Part shown: positions 1-13,585 of the stretch, in pieces | How positions within the stretch are numbered: position 1 is the stretch's first letter | Layout: every line of letters starts with the position of its first letter | Assembly (NCBI GenBank): GCA_033063855.1 | Contig: CP093830.1 | Location: 18,290,854-18,354,853, forward strand | Length of the DNA: 64,000 bases | Direction of reading: 5' to 3' | From: Smittia aterrima | Taxonomy: Eukaryota; Arthropoda; Insecta; Diptera; Chironomidae | The notes under the pieces: generated by a model | The model's input: only the letters and a program-made list of their open reading frames with translations | What the model was told of the DNA's origin: nothing | The model's database searches: none | Translations under genes and position numbers: made by a program

Positions 1-662
1 TCCATCGATGAAAAAACATTCCTGTTGAGTCATAAAAAGCTGAAGACATTTTTTATGTTCGCGACCTTTTTACGATTTTTGTTTTTGCTTTCGTCTCTTC
101 GCGCGTTGGAAAATATGAAAATTTAAAACCTAGAATCATAGAAAATGTTTTTAGTATCAATTTGAAAGAAAGGAAAGAAAACTTTTCTTAATCGCTTCGA
201 CTGCTGTTTACTTCGCAACCAGAGAGCCACAAGATTTTATTTTCGTATAAAAGAAATTCTTTTAGCAAATATTTTCTTTGCTTGAATTTTTCGCAGAAAA
301 AGTTTATTTTGAGGAACGGCAATGGATTTCTTCTCTCGTGAGTCAACATTAGCCGATGATGTTCCACAAAAGAGAAAGAAAGAATTTCTAATGTAAATAA
401 TTATTTGCTGAAATCTTAAAGTCAATTTTGACGACTACCACGGGACAGAAAGTCGAAAAGTAAATAATTAAAAAGAGAAAACACGAGATTAGAATATCAA
501 TCGTCGACATCATCATGTTTTCATCATGTTTATGGCAACTGTGGGATTGGTAAGACTCATCGAATTTTTTTTCCTTTTCATCCGATAACAATTTGAGAGT
601 TTGTTGAAAGAAAATTTATTTTAAATGAAAAATATTCTCAATCTTCTCTTTTCCTTTCTTAG
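1..662 (+). other. upstream intron or 5' region of the PH-domain gene
   Basis: No convincing coding exon was found here. The stretch is AT-rich and ends in a pyrimidine-rich tract followed by AG at 661-662, which is a good splice acceptor for the exon beginning at 663. Reading can be extended in frame to an ATG at 625, but that ATG would lie inside the acceptor tract, so I do not take it as the start. Earlier exons of the PH-domain gene probably lie to the left of the window. Confidence 0.55.
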
Positions 663-3600
663 GATCGATCCACAATTCGCAACAATGGACAGCAAAAAGC
701 TTCAAGCGCTGCAGCATGCAAACTCACATTTAGCGCCAATGCCACAAACGAAAGCTCCGACGTTCCAACATGGTGACTTTCGTCCGTCACGATCACCTGT
801 CTTCCAGAACTATCCACAATATCAGTCGCTAGCGTCGAACTTCGCTCACATCAACATGACGAACAATCCCCAAGAGCAACAGCAACTAAGCGCGAAGCCA
901 TCATTCCAGCAACATCAATCAAATGCTCAATTAGGTTATCATGACCAAATTTATCAAAGTACAAACGCAGAGAAAATTTATCAGCAGAAAGTTCGTGGAC
1001 AGTTCCCTGGCGTACATCAACAGCATGTTCACTCGAACGTTCGTCTTCAGCAGCAGTTTCAAGCGTTGGAACAAGAAAAGATTCAACAGCAAATGAGAAC
1101 ACAGAACGAAGCTTTAATGCAACAGCAGCAAACGTTTGCACTAAGACAGCAACTCAACCCACCAGTTCCAACTTATCAGATGCAAAGTCAAACATCGTCA
1201 ATATCAAACATGTCATCGATTAACAATGTACCACAACAACTTCTGCACAATAATCGAACGATGCCTCCTTCAAGCTTGAACCTTACAAATCAATATCAAC
1301 CAGCGCAAGGTCCCGTGAAGTTAAGTAATGTGATGCATAATCAACAGCAACAACAGATCATGATGCTTCAAAATGAGAGGCAATTAGTTCAACAACGACA
1401 GATTCAAGCTGTTCAGCAGCAAATTTATCAACAGCAGATGATGCAGAAACATCAAATGGCTCAGAGTCAACTACAGACGCCGACAGAAGTTCCAATGATT
1501 CAGCAAAACATTCCTGGACAGGTCGTCAATCAAGCTGTTCAAACACAAATCAGTGGATCAGGAATAAAAACAAAATCTCCTGACACTCCAGGAACAACTC
1601 CAAGCACACCAGCAACTCCTTCAACTCCATCTCACAATGGTCTTGAGAGAAAGAAGAGTGAACCAGTTCATCAGTTAAAGTCTCCAGTTGCAAAACGTCA
1701 TCCAAATGCTCCAGTAGCTCTCTCAGGATGGTTATGGAAGCAAGGATCTGATGGTTTGAGAGTCTGGAGGAAGCGTTGGTTCGTCCTAAGTGAATATATC
1801 TTGTTCTACTACAAAGGACCGGAAGAAGAGAAGATCATGGGATCAGTTCTGTTGCCATCTTATAGAATCTCAGCGTGTTTGCCTGACGATAAAGCAAATC
1901 GGAAATACGCCTTTAAATGCGAACACACAAACATGAGAACTTATGTCTTGGCAGCGGAGAATCCAGAATCAATGGGACAGTGGGTTAAAGCCTTGATGAT
2001 GGCAGCGATGATGCAAGGATCCAGTGAATCAGAATCACAGCCGAGTATTTCATCGTTTATCCCTTCAGGAGCTTCCGCCGGAGACAACAGCGACTCAGGC
2101 ATTCACACATTCCAATCTCATCAGAGTAAGAAGAGCGGAGTCCAACAAGGGCCAGTAACACCAGCATCAGAGCTTCAACCATTATACGCAAATGCTCCAC
2201 CAAAACCAAGGCGAGTCACAGACTGCGGGTACTCGTCACCTTCTCCTGAAAATGCAAATGATCAATATGGCCATACGAGAATGAAACAAGATCCGATTTA
2301 CGGATACAAGCAACCAGTTGGTAATCGATCAGCTACAAAGACACCAGACCCAGTAATGAGCATGAGAATGCAGCAAATGCGCATCGATCAAAACAACTCA
2401 CCGAGTGCTCTTAAGTCTCAACAAACAGGAACATATCCTTACCCAAGTGATCAACGAACTGCGTTGGAGCAAGAGCAGTACATGCAGAAGTTAATGTTAC
2501 ATCAGCAACAGCTTCAACAACAACAGAAATATTTAGCCAACACTCTTCCGATGACTTACAACTCGGATAGAAGAACACCAGACACTTACGGGCCATCAAG
2601 AGCTAACGCTGCTGATCGACGAACTTGTGGTGATTACGAAGATATTTATCAGTTGGGAAAAGATGGTCAAGTGATGCCACAAATCGCGCAGTCACAACAA
2701 CCTCCGGAAGTTGGAACATATCGAAGGCCATTGAGTCCAACGAAATACGACAACAACATGCAAGTTCCGCCCATGCCACAACGATACACTCCGAATTTCC
2801 TCGAGCAACAACAAACCCAGCAGCAACAGCAGCAAGTTCACATGAGGCCAAAGCCTGCACCTTCAGTTGCGCGACCTCATTCGGCTGATTTTTTAGAGTA
2901 TGAGGCGAGAAACCCAGTGACAACACGAATGAAAGCGGAGCCAGCACAAGCGCCACGCCCCAAGTCGAGTCTTGACATAAATCGTGGTCAAGACAATTCT
3001 TATTATTCAGAGTCAAGTTACGCTGAGAAAATGAGGCAAAGTGCACTTTACTTGCAGAAGCAAAACCACACACTCCCAAATAAGTCACAAGACTCACAGA
3101 GTTTTTCACAGCAAAATGGTAAGTTGGATAATCCTCTCTCGCAAAGCTTCGTAATTCAGTTTTTTAATTCCCCGAACAGACACAATGCATCATTCGATGA
3201 GCACACAAGCGCTTCAACGCGAAATCGAAATGGTTCGAGCTAATCGCTATGAGATAAGCGATGACGTTCAAGGATCAGCAAGTGTTCCTCGTGTCCATCG
3301 ACAGAACGGCGGCAACAACAAAGGCCAGCACTTGAGTCAACACGAACAATTTCTTCGATCGGCAAGTGCACGTTTACCGAAAAAGGAAGAAGACCCAAAT
3401 CGAATCGATGGAGAAAGGAAACGTGAAGAATCTATGAAGAGATTATTAGAGTGGAAACAGAGAATGCTACAATCGCCGCTCACGCGGAAAGGTCCACAAC
3501 TATCTGTTGCTCAAGCCAACTGTCTTCAAACGAACAGCCTTCATCTTCCACCTAAATCACCGCTCACACTTCAAGGCGGAAATTTTTATCAACAGCAGCA

Positions 3601-6600
3601 ACAACAACACTCAATGGAGCATCAGAAATCAAATCATGCTCTTCAGCGAAGTCGTTCAGAGTCACACGCTTCAGCTTACACCGGAGAATCATCGGAAGAC
3701 GAAGGTGAGTCTGATTAAAATGAAAATTCATGAGATTTTCTCCCCTTACTGTCAAGTTTGAATTCCCAATTGAGCTAAAAAGGATCATTTTGATGAAATG
3801 AATAAATTATGCGACTCTCGGCAGTTTGATCTCAACTTTCAAGCTGATGTATTCGACTCAGAATGAAATTTTCTGCTCAATTGCGAGGATTTATTCTTCT
3901 CCATCACTTTTGCTTGCTGTAAATGTCTCTCTGCTTATTTTCTTTGTATTCTCTGTTAGTAAATCTAGTATAAGCCAATGTAATCAATTTGTTGCCTAGC
4001 TATCTCCCCAAAAACCTTCATCAACAATCTTTACAAATCCTTTCCGACTATTTTCGCTTCTTAAAGTACAAATCATCCTTTTGCTCACAAGCGAAACTTT
4101 TTAATTAGAATCCTTTACGACTCAAAACCTCGTCGTCAAGGAGGAAGCAACCGCAGAAGCTTCGTTTAGGTCCTAGTTAGATAAATTTTTGTTTTGCATG
4201 TCAGCAGGTTGTTAAAACAAGTAGAAAGTTTGTTTCGGGAGAAAACTGTTTGAGCTCGTCAAACATATTTTGAAATAGTCCAGTAAAAGTTTCGCTTTAG
4301 TCGCTTAAAAATAAAATTTCATGCAATTTTAATTGAATGAGCAGAAGGGAAAAGTTACCGATTTTCAATGAGAGCTTTTCAACCGAAATTACGTAAACTG
4401 GTTTTACATTTAAATGTTGACCAGGAAGTTGGGATGGGATCGATCAACCCTAACGATTCACACTCTCGTCTACTCGATTTCTTTTTCCTGGAATGAAAAC
4501 ATTAAAATTGCATTGAATAATTTCTCGAACTAACGCTTGTCACGCTTTTTTTGTTCTCTCGCTAAAAAAATAAAAATCGATAATTGAATTGAATACTTTT
4601 TGTTTTGGCGAAATATTCAGCTCGAAAAATGTTAATTTTATCAATTTAAAAAGCATTTCATTTCAACTCTCTGTAGCTTCCTCCTGTTTACTCTAATTCT
4701 CGACAACTAAACTAGCCGATTCTCGCAAGCAAAATAAAGCAGAGTTTTTATTGCGCAAGCAAATTCCTCTCGATCGATATTTTTCTTGGATAATTGTTTT
4801 TTTATCGACGCTGTTCGAATGAAGAGTTAGGAAGAAGTTTATTTCAATTTCAATTCATGACAACTCTTCTCGAGGATCAGCAAATCGATTCACGAGACAT
4901 CAAGTGGACGATGATTTATAAAAGTGAACGATGACCTTCTTGCCGCAAGTTACGCGAGCCAATTCCTTTTAGTGACTAAAAAGTGTAATTCCATGTAATT
5001 TTCCTTTACCCCAGACTCGGATCCCCCTTTGCATGCTTTCCATTAACTTACACACAGAAGCAGAGCGAAACAAGTGGTTTAATTAACTTACACTCAAACA
5101 CACACAACATCCATAACAAAAAAAAAAGAGTTTTTCTCGGTAAAAGGGGTAATGTCGTTTACGCAGAATATAAAATAAAATAAATTAGTGGGTGTTAGAG
5201 ATATCTCGGAATTTTCCCTCTAACTGGTTTTATGCTCTTCTTAATTTAATTAACGTAAAAAAAAAGAAAACAGAAAATTATTTAGCGAATTTGGAATTTC
5301 CCTCTTTCTCTTGCTCAAAACAAAATCTTCTAAATGATTGCCATCAAATCGATGTAAATTTGTTCGTTCCTCAGATGGTTCTCTTCTTCTGCTGGCAGGA
5401 AGGTCATCAACACTTAAAAGTGCTCTTAAAGCCAATAACGAGACGGCTCCCACTGACATGTTAACAGTTGACACAAACGTTACACAATCTTTGAATCCAC
5501 TCACCACCATTCACTCACAATCCCCCATCGAGCACGCAATCAATGCTAAAAAGGATGCTGCTGGCGAAAGCTCGTACATTCCGGTTTACAAGCGCAATTA
5601 CGTTGGTTCCCAGTTGGTCGTAGAAACAGCCGACGACCATCAAATTGCTGACAACGATAACGAAGATAATGACGAGAAAGAATTGTCTGATATTAAAGAA
5701 GATCTCTCTGAGGAAGATGGCGAGGAACAGTTTGAGTACACTGACGATGATTTAGATGAAGCTTTAGCCGAGCACGACGACAATAAATCTGAGAGTGAAA
5801 AAGAAGCTAACGATGAGCCTTTAACTCCAATAAATACGCCGAAGGAACATTTGTTTGACTTATCCGAGGGACACTACATGCCGATGACTCCAAAGAAAGC
5901 AATTTTAAGTTCCAGTGCGTCGGAGACGTCAATTCTTGCAATGGACATCTTGAACTCGATTCGTAAATCATCGGACGTTATCGAAGAGAACCCTTACATT
6001 GAAATGAGCTCTGTCATGTCGGAATTGAGTTCGGAAAAGCAATCGTCACCTTATGAACTTGTGATGGTGTCAAGTAAAAAGGATGGAAGTGAACCTTTGT
6101 ACATGGAGCTGTCTCAGAACTCAAAAGAAAAACCAATAAAGAAGTCGCCAAGCGAGGGAAAAGGAACTTTGAAGAAGCGACATGTCGAGAAGCCTTCGTT
6201 GAGAGCAAAAAAGAGACACGACCTTCCCGACATCCTAAAGCAATCACAACAAAGTATTATTAAGTCGGACGATAGTTCCGATGCCGATGATGAAGACATT
6301 TCAAAGGAGCCAGTGGGCATGAAGTCGAGATCACGATTTAGTCTCTCCGACACTTTCCGTCCCGCATCTTATTATCTCGGAGCGAGCACCAGTAGCTCAA
6401 TCCACAAAAACCTTTCACTCTCGGAATGTCTTGACAGCTCGGATAGTGAAATTGTAGCACCGCCTCCGATACCAATTTCAAATCCCCCGCCGTTAGATTC
6501 TGAAGAGATTTTCTCGTCAGAGAACTTCAACACGATTAAGAGAAATAGTACAACGAGCAGTGAGAATATTCACCATCGAACATTATCAGCAAGTGCTAAT

Positions 6601-9600
6601 CCGTTGGGTGAGAGAACGATGAAGTCGAATCGACTGAGTCTGCAAGATCAACAGTTTAAGAAACAGCAGCAACATGACGCCGCTGCGGGTTATCTCAATT
6701 TGCCCCAATTCGAGAAGCTTAAAAATGCGAAACCTTTCTCAACAGCGAGCAATTGCAGCATCAACACTGACGATGGTTCGAATACTTCGTCTGACTTTGA
6801 CTTGTACAACAAAATAAAACTTCAATCACCGTCAATCAGCGCTGATTCATTAAATCAATCACAGTTGAGCTTAACTGAATCCACAAGTCATCGGACGCTT
6901 CCGTTGTCAGACGTCGATTCAATATGCAAGTTCGAGCAAGAAGAACAAAACGCAAACGATAACTTAGATCATTACTTGAATAAGTTGGAAACGAGTGATT
7001 TACTTTATAGCAAAGAACAAACGACGTGGTTAACGGAGAGTTTACGTCGCATGCCTGGTGGCTCAATGGATCCAACAGACTCGCTACATTATGAAAACAT
7101 CAACATGATGGAACAGAAGAAGACGAAGACGATGTATTACGATTCACTTGAAGATGTAAGCAGCAACAAGGATTTGTCACTTCAACCGCTCAAGGAACAA
7201 AACTTATCCATTCATGACGCGATGCACGAGGAAGACAATAAAACCTTCTCGTTAGAGACTGCAACTGATCAAGATGGCTCAAGTACAATCTTCGAGATGA
7301 CACAGCCAAGCCACAGCAGAAATAATAGTAATCTCTCTGACTCAGCTCCTTACTACTACTCCGACTTGACAGCTGACACAATTCAAAAGCTAAATAATCA
7401 ACGTGACGTTCAAGCGGCAAAGAAGAATTCGAATTACATTTCGCACATTCAGAATCTGATTAGTAGCACAAACAAACAACAGTTGACGTCAATCTTGCAG
7501 GATCAAGCTGAAAAGGAACAGGGAATTGATAGTCGAAATCTCTACGAGTCGGGGAGCGGTCGATTGCAAAAGCTTGTAAATAAGGACGAGCCGACGACAT
7601 CGTTCGCCAACAAGATTTATTACCACGAGAAAAACACAAACGTTGATGTGAACGTTCTGAGTTCAATTGACAATTTATTATACTCGATGTCGCCGAAAAG
7701 TGAAAATTTAGACGCGTCGACGATTGACTGTGATCAACAGTGGGAAGAGGATGCAATTTGGCGTGAGAGCCTTCGACGAGTCTCGCAGCGTCATGCTCGT
7801 TCGCTTGATGATTTGGACCGGATCGAAAGCATTTCATCAGCGGCGACGAAAGCGGCAAGAATCAGTGATGCGGACCGCAAATGGGGCATCACGCCATCAT
7901 CGAGTGCGGAGCGCAAATCACGTGCGAAAATCACGCGAGACGTGACTTACGTTAATGATGACTATCAACGAACTCTCACGAAGAAGAAGAATATCGAAGC
8001 GCCGAAACTTGATGAGAACGACGTTTACGTACAACTTGCTTGCGCTTCTAATCCTCCGCCTTTGGACGTCTATGAGATTCTTCGAGATGACGGAAATAAT
8101 GTCGACCGCGAAAATATTCGTCAATGGGATTTGATGTCGAGTGGACTGGTGAAGAGTTCAAGAGTGGCGAGAAGCTCTGTTATTGGCTCGTCGAGTGCAC
8201 AGGGATCTCTAGATGTGGATCATGATGTAGCTGAACAGGAAACCAAAACCAAAATGATGAAGCCATCCAATTACCGTTCCAATTAATTCGAAATCACAAA
8301 CATAAACTACAAACATATCAAGCTCGACACTGTTCCACTTAAATCATAAACAATTAAAACGTCTGATGTGAGAATGAATTCAAATTAATTTTTTACTTCG
8401 AGACTTGCGTTCGGGGCTAGTTGACTGCACTCTCAAGAGAGAATGAAATGAAAAGGTTTCTGCCTTAATTACAAATAATTATTTTACGTAAACTATAATT
8501 ACACGAAAGCATTAGCTAGGCGTAAACTCAAGAAAAGAACGAAATTACGATTAATGACGAGAGTGCGTGGTGGATATTCTGAAAGCGATTGCTCTTGATG
8601 TGTTTGCAGTTCAAGATGTAATTAGTCTTTTCAATCTGATTTCCGGATGAAAAGCCCTTTCATCAGTTTCGTACTTGTACTGATCTTTAATTGAATGTTA
8701 AGCGACTAAGATTATTTAGAGTCTAATGAGAAAACCCGTGGGCGCTTGTTGCACAATTAAATTCCATCACGCATTCACGTCCAATGTGTAAATAAATTAT
8801 TTCTTAAATTGCACATTTTTGTACAGAATGGATTTTCTTTGTTTTGGTGGAATTTTTGTTTGCATTTTAATCTTGAGCAAAATTTACATTTTTGTACAAT
8901 TTAAGAAATTCTTTGACATCGAAAAGAAAAATCTTTAAAGCACAAAACTTATTTTAGTTTTTCTTCTCCGTCAATTATTCTCTTTCAGCTTCCGTTTCCG
9001 TTCGAAACATTCGCAATATTCCAAAAGTTCCGTTAACTGTCAAACCAGATCCCAACGACACATTAAACCGCAGCCTGAATGGTGGACTCGGTAGCAATAC
9101 TAACAATTACTATTACGAAGCCAACAACCACGATGTCAACTCATTGTACATTAACGGACAGGCGCATCAGCAAGAAATTCCAATGCATCAGGATCCGCTG
9201 CAGCATCAATATGCGGTCGTGAAGAAGACTGGAAGCAAGCGAGATATTCGCGAGAATCTAGAGCGAGAGAACTCTGCAATTTTTAAGGTAAAACTTTGTT
9301 TATCAAATTTAGAATGAAATTCATGTTGAAATGCATGGAATTTGCAACCACAAGATTGTCAATCTTTATGAAGGACGATGGGAATTGTTGTTTATGTTTA
9401 TCCAAAGTCGTGAGACTTTAATTTCCAATTCAACTGCATTTTGCATGAAGAAAAAAGACATTTTGATTGAGTAAAGCAATTAGCGACGCTCAAAGCGAAT
9501 AAATTTAAATATTCTTTTTGACAACGGCGATTGATTATTGAACGTCAAAGCTGCGCCCTCATAATCTCCCTCTCGAAAGCTCGAAAGGGTGTGTCAACTT

Positions 9601-12600
9601 GATTAAAATATTTTTATGTTGAATGTTTATGTTTGTAGAACCTTAATATGTCGGCTGGTGACTTATTAAATCGCACACACGAAGAATTAATATTGTTGCT
9701 AATACAGTTACGCAAAGATACAAGCTCGACGGCTCGCTCGATTGAAAAGTGCTGCACAGAAATTCACGACGTTCAGGTTATTATTTCTTTGATTATTGTT
9801 TCGACTAACTCTTTGTGGTGTTTTTGTGGATTAACAAATATTCTTTCCGGACCCTTTTTCGTTATCGTCCTATGCTAATCTAATTGTATCTCATCTAAAC
9901 AGAACCGCATTCGAATGACTGAAGGTCATCCACGTGCCGAAAATCTTGCACACCTGGAGAAGCTGAAGCACCAATTATCGGAATTGGAGAAACATTACGA
10001 GAAGAGTAAACCGCTCGTAAATTTAGTCGATAACATGGTGAAGCTGGGTTCGTTGTATCGTGGTGGGAATCATCGTTATCCCAATGAGACAGCGACATTG
10101 GATCGATTAGAGTTTAATCAGAGGATTCAGGAGAGACGAATGATTCAAGAGGAACAACGCCAGTGGGAACGAATGAGTCCCAACCAGACTGAACTTCAGG
10201 TAGAGAATCCTTTGAAACTGAAATTGATTCAAATCATTAATCTCTTGACATTCCTTTAGACAAAGGTTCAGCAGCTTTATAAGCTTGATCAAGCACTTCA
10301 AGAGGAATCTGGAACTCTTCAAAATCTCCAACGAGATAAAGAAGATCTCGAGCGTGCGCTTTTCGGATTGAGATCAAAACTTCAGAATGAAAATGCTCCC
10401 TCGATGGTCGTTGAAGCTGCTCGTCGACAACAACATGCTTTGGAAATGGAGTTGTCACGAGTTCATCAGCTTTTGGCTGAAAACTCAAAGGTAGCGAAGG
10501 TGCATAAATAGATTGTTGGACATTTAAAGTGTTTGTGAACTAAATTGTGTCATCTTCAATGACTTTAACTTAGAGACTCTCGTAACTCATGTAACATTCC
10601 TTGCTAACCATCTACATTATGCACATTACATTGGAAACTTATTCAGATTAAACTAAGATTCGCTTTAAACTGATCTTTGTCTAATCCTAACTTTGAAGTC
10701 GTCTCGACAAACTTTAAATTTTAATGCAATTCTTTCACTTTTTTTTCGTATGTTTAGAAATTAGAGCAAACGGTCGCTAGCAATGCACGATTAGAACAAG
10801 AACTTTTAGTTCTTCGGCAGAAACTTCAACAATCTCGTGATACGAAGAATTTTCAATCGTCAGGTTTAAATCATGAAGGCAATGGAGCGACTGCGGTGTT
10901 AGAATCAGGTTCGTGCATTTCTCACCTCATTTTTATTTAAGTGTTTCAACCTGATTGTCCATTAGAACTGCGTCGTGTCCAACAACTTGTCGGTGACATG
11001 CAACGGCAGCGTCAAGAGCTAAGTCAAGCAGTTCGTGAACTTACAGACAACTCAAACTCAATCTATCAGGAAATGAATCGAAATGCAACGGGAATTAAGA
11101 AGAGAACTTCGTCAAATTCATGGACAGAAACAGATTTAGACTGTCAAATGAGTTTGAATGAATGTATGACGCCTCATTACATTGAGACACCATCGAGTGC
11201 AAACAGTAGCCAAAACATAATCAACTGCTCCTCTTCAAGTCGGATCAGCGAATACGATATTAGTAAATTTATGAACGGTCGGTTGTCGAATGGATACAGC
11301 GAGGAAATTATTGAATCGATTGGATTAGACAGCGAGGACATGCTCGAAGGTTCAGCGTTTAGCAATCTAAGTCAACAAGAGAAACAGGAAATTAAAACCG
11401 TCAGAATTGTGAAACGAGAGTCGCAACAGCGTCAACGAGATCGAGAGAGAACTGGTTACTTATCTCAGAATCTCGATCAAGTTTTAGAAGAGGAGGCTCA
11501 GCTCTTCAACAACGCAATCAACAGCGACGCCTATAACGCTTATCAAAGATCAAAATCTCTTCCACGAACTTACATGGAAACACACGAAGCGTTCAATCAG
11601 TCGCCACAATCAAAGTACACAAACGACTATTACAATTCGATAAACGTTCAGAGTAACAATTATCCCGTGTCAATTATCGATAGAGCCGCTGATTTGTATT
11701 CCGATTCAACATCACAACAGCAGCGACAACAAGTCGAAAAGAGTTACTATCCAAGTGGCAATTTAAGTCAACAGAAAGCGGAATCAATTCAAAGTCTAAC
11801 GAAGATGGTCGGTGAGATGAATCCTGTGTTTCAAAGTGAAGCTGCGAGGCAAATAATTATCGAGATGTCATCGGGAAATTCGGGTGATGATGATGCGAAG
11901 GTTCCACATGCGAACAAGCAACGACGAGCTGTGCCGAAGGAGAAGCGACGTCACTTCACTGCTCCTCATCACGTCAATGCCAAAACTGTTCAAACGATTC
12001 AAACGGAAAATGATATGAATAAAAATGTGAGTTCATTTGGTTTTTTTTCTCACGATAATTTTCTAAATTCAAATTTGTTATAGAATGTCAATTGGCGAGC
12101 ACGTGATGATTTAGATATGGAAGTCGCACTTCGTCCACGAATCAACGCACCTGATGTCGTTCGATCTGCGCTTGGTCCTCGTGAGAAGATTTCCGAGAAC
12201 ACAATCGATAACTTGTTTGGAGCTCCAAATAAGATTTTGATCCCCGAACGTTACATTCCCGAGCAAGCACCTGAGCTCTCTCCCGAAGAGAAAAAGCGAC
12301 GACAGGAAAAGGTTGAAGCAATTAAAAAGATGCTGTCGGAAAACTCTTCAACAATCTCAGGAAATGTGAGTCTCGCGAAGTTAAAAGAAGACGTCTCATT
12401 ATTTATTTAATCTCTCGATTCCCAGGATAATGCACTGCCTACAAGTCAGATAAGCGCTGAAAAGAAACAGCGTGAACATCTTCTTCAATTGAATCAAATT
12501 CTTGCACAGCAAGTGATGCAGATGAGTAAGATCGTTGCCGGTAAGCAATGTCCAATGACTTTAATCTCTGTCATTGATTAAATGCTTTCATTGTTCCTAT

Positions 12601-13585
12601 TCATCGTTTGTTAAGTTGAATTGGCTGATGAGAGCTTTTTAAAAATAAAATCTGAGAAATTTTCTTGCTGACCACGTCAACAAGCAGATTCCTCGGAAAT
12701 CGTTTATTGAATGCCCCCCAGCAATTCGTTGTCTTGGATTTTATGTGTTTTTCTTATCGTTTTGCACTCTCACGACAAATCCTTGATATTTAACAACGAT
12801 TAATCAACAATGTGAGGGAGAGTGATTTTATTTTTGTTTGTTTGTTTTCTTATGATTTTCTTTTTTATTTTCTTGCTTTGACCAAACAAAAATTGAAATT
12901 TAGGAAATCCAGGAAGTGAATCAACGCCATCGAGTAACAAGAAGTAGACGAGCGCTTTAACTTTATGTTTCATTATCATCTTATTGTGTTATAATTACAA
13001 ATCTCATTATTAAACACACTTGAAACTCATGATGAACAAGACAAATTTTGTTTGTTTAGACAATAATGGAGACGATCATTACACAAGTTACCGAACAGGT
13101 TTGTAGTTTTTATGAAATTCTAAATGAAGTTTGCACCTATCTCTTGAGTTTTCCCTGTTTCTCGAAGTAAGTTTCTGTTTGTTGAGCTTCTTTATCGCTT
13201 TCAATAGATCAACACAAATCTAGTTCAAATTATTTTTCACCGCATCACAGCAAAAAAAAACTTTTTGAAATTTGGAAAAGTCACGAAGGAAAATTGTTTT
13301 TAATTGAAGTTTGAAGAATGAATAAATTTGAAATTTGCATGCACTTAAGCTGTGTTAATAAACACGAAACTCACGAAGCACAAACATTCAGGAAATCTCT
13401 ACAAAACAAATTGAGAAAACCTGAAACAAAGAAAAGTTTTTTAATATTTTGACTAAACAAATTTTCTTTCAACAGAAAAAGCCATGGCAGCAACTGTTGG
13501 ACGTCTTGAAGAGGATCGTGAAGGATCGCAATCACCTATTGAACCACTGCCACTTTACCAGCAACGAGACAACTTTTTTTCTTAG
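663..13585 (+). CDS. kmr: PLEKHA/kramer-type PH-domain protein (5' end outside window)
   Basis: PEPP/PLEKHA5-7 family adaptor, the group that includes Drosophila kramer; it likely binds phosphoinositides at membrane or junction sites and scaffolds the cytoskeleton. Exons read: 663-3118, 3180-3704, 8989-9287, 9639-9776, 9903-10199, 10260-10490, 10758-10908, 10966-12026, 12084-12365, 12426-12540, then a choice of last exon; all junction phases agree. Counting from the ATG at 685, residues 1-340 are rich in glutamine. A PH domain follows at about 344-445 (SGWLWKQGSDGLRVWRKRWF, then a C-terminal W in MGQWVKAL). The 9639-10908 exons encode the family's coiled-coil module, with SIEKCCTEIH and LVDNMVKLGSLYR. 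From 685 the product is about 1858 or 1893 aa depending on the last exon. The true start may be further upstream, because the frame is open to the acceptor at 662. The family is clear; the exact symbol is inferred from family knowledge. Confidence 0.8.
3705..5374 (+). other. intron of the PH-domain gene
   Basis: A 1.67-kb intron, long for this locus, lying between the exon ending at 3704 and the alternative terminal exon at 5375. For the long isoforms it is part of a 5.3-kb intron running to 8988. I see no further coding exon and no recognisable mobile element in it, only AT-rich sequence with A and T runs. Confidence 0.5.
5375..8286 (+). CDS. kmr: alternative terminal exon of the PH-domain gene
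   Basis: An open exon of 2.9 kb adds about 970 residues to the exon ending at 3704, and stops at 8284-8286. The acceptor (pyrimidine tract, then AG at 5373-5374) and the phase (G from the upstream exon plus AT, giving Asp) both fit. The exon at 8989 also takes the same phase-1 donor, so this exon and the coiled-coil 3' half look mutually exclusive. The sequence is low-complexity and acidic near its start (residue pairs of Asp and Glu around 5640-5800), then rich in Ser. Later there are better structured motifs near the C-terminus, such as RHARSLDDLDR and PPPLDVYEIL. I found no phase-1 donor near its end that would join it to 8989. A separate gene is less likely because there is no good ATG at the exon start. 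Confidence 0.65.
8287..8988 (+). other. 3' UTR of the short isoform, then intron
   Basis: Non-coding, following the stop at 8286. An AATAAA at 8791-8796 could end the short transcript. The last 30 bases before 8988 form a pyrimidine-rich acceptor for the next coding exon. Nothing else was recognised. Confidence 0.4.
12904..12947 (+). CDS. kmr: alternative last exon 1 of the PH-domain gene
   Basis: A 44-nt coding tail is entered from the phase-1 donor at 12540/12541 through the acceptor AG at 12902-12903. It encodes GNPGSESTPSSNKK and then a TAG stop. It offers a short Ser/Lys C-terminus as an alternative to the tail at 13060-13585. The preceding 363-bp intron (12541-12903) shows nothing else. 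Confidence 0.55.
13060..13585 (+). CDS. kmr: alternative last exons 2a and 2b of the PH-domain gene
   Basis: Two small exons provide a different C-terminus. The exon at 13060-13098 encodes DNNGDDHYTSYRT, and 13476-13585 encodes about 36 residues beginning EKAMAATVGRLEEDREGSQS and ending in NFFS and TAG. Both acceptors accept the same phase-1 donor at 12540. Because 12904-12947 carries a stop, the two tails must be alternatives. The tail is acidic, unlike the Ser/Lys tail. Confidence 0.55.

Noticed and set aside
625..662. ATG at 625 as start of the PH-domain protein
   Set aside because: It sits in a pyrimidine-rich tract that ends in a good splice acceptor at 661-662, so the in-frame extension is more likely intron.
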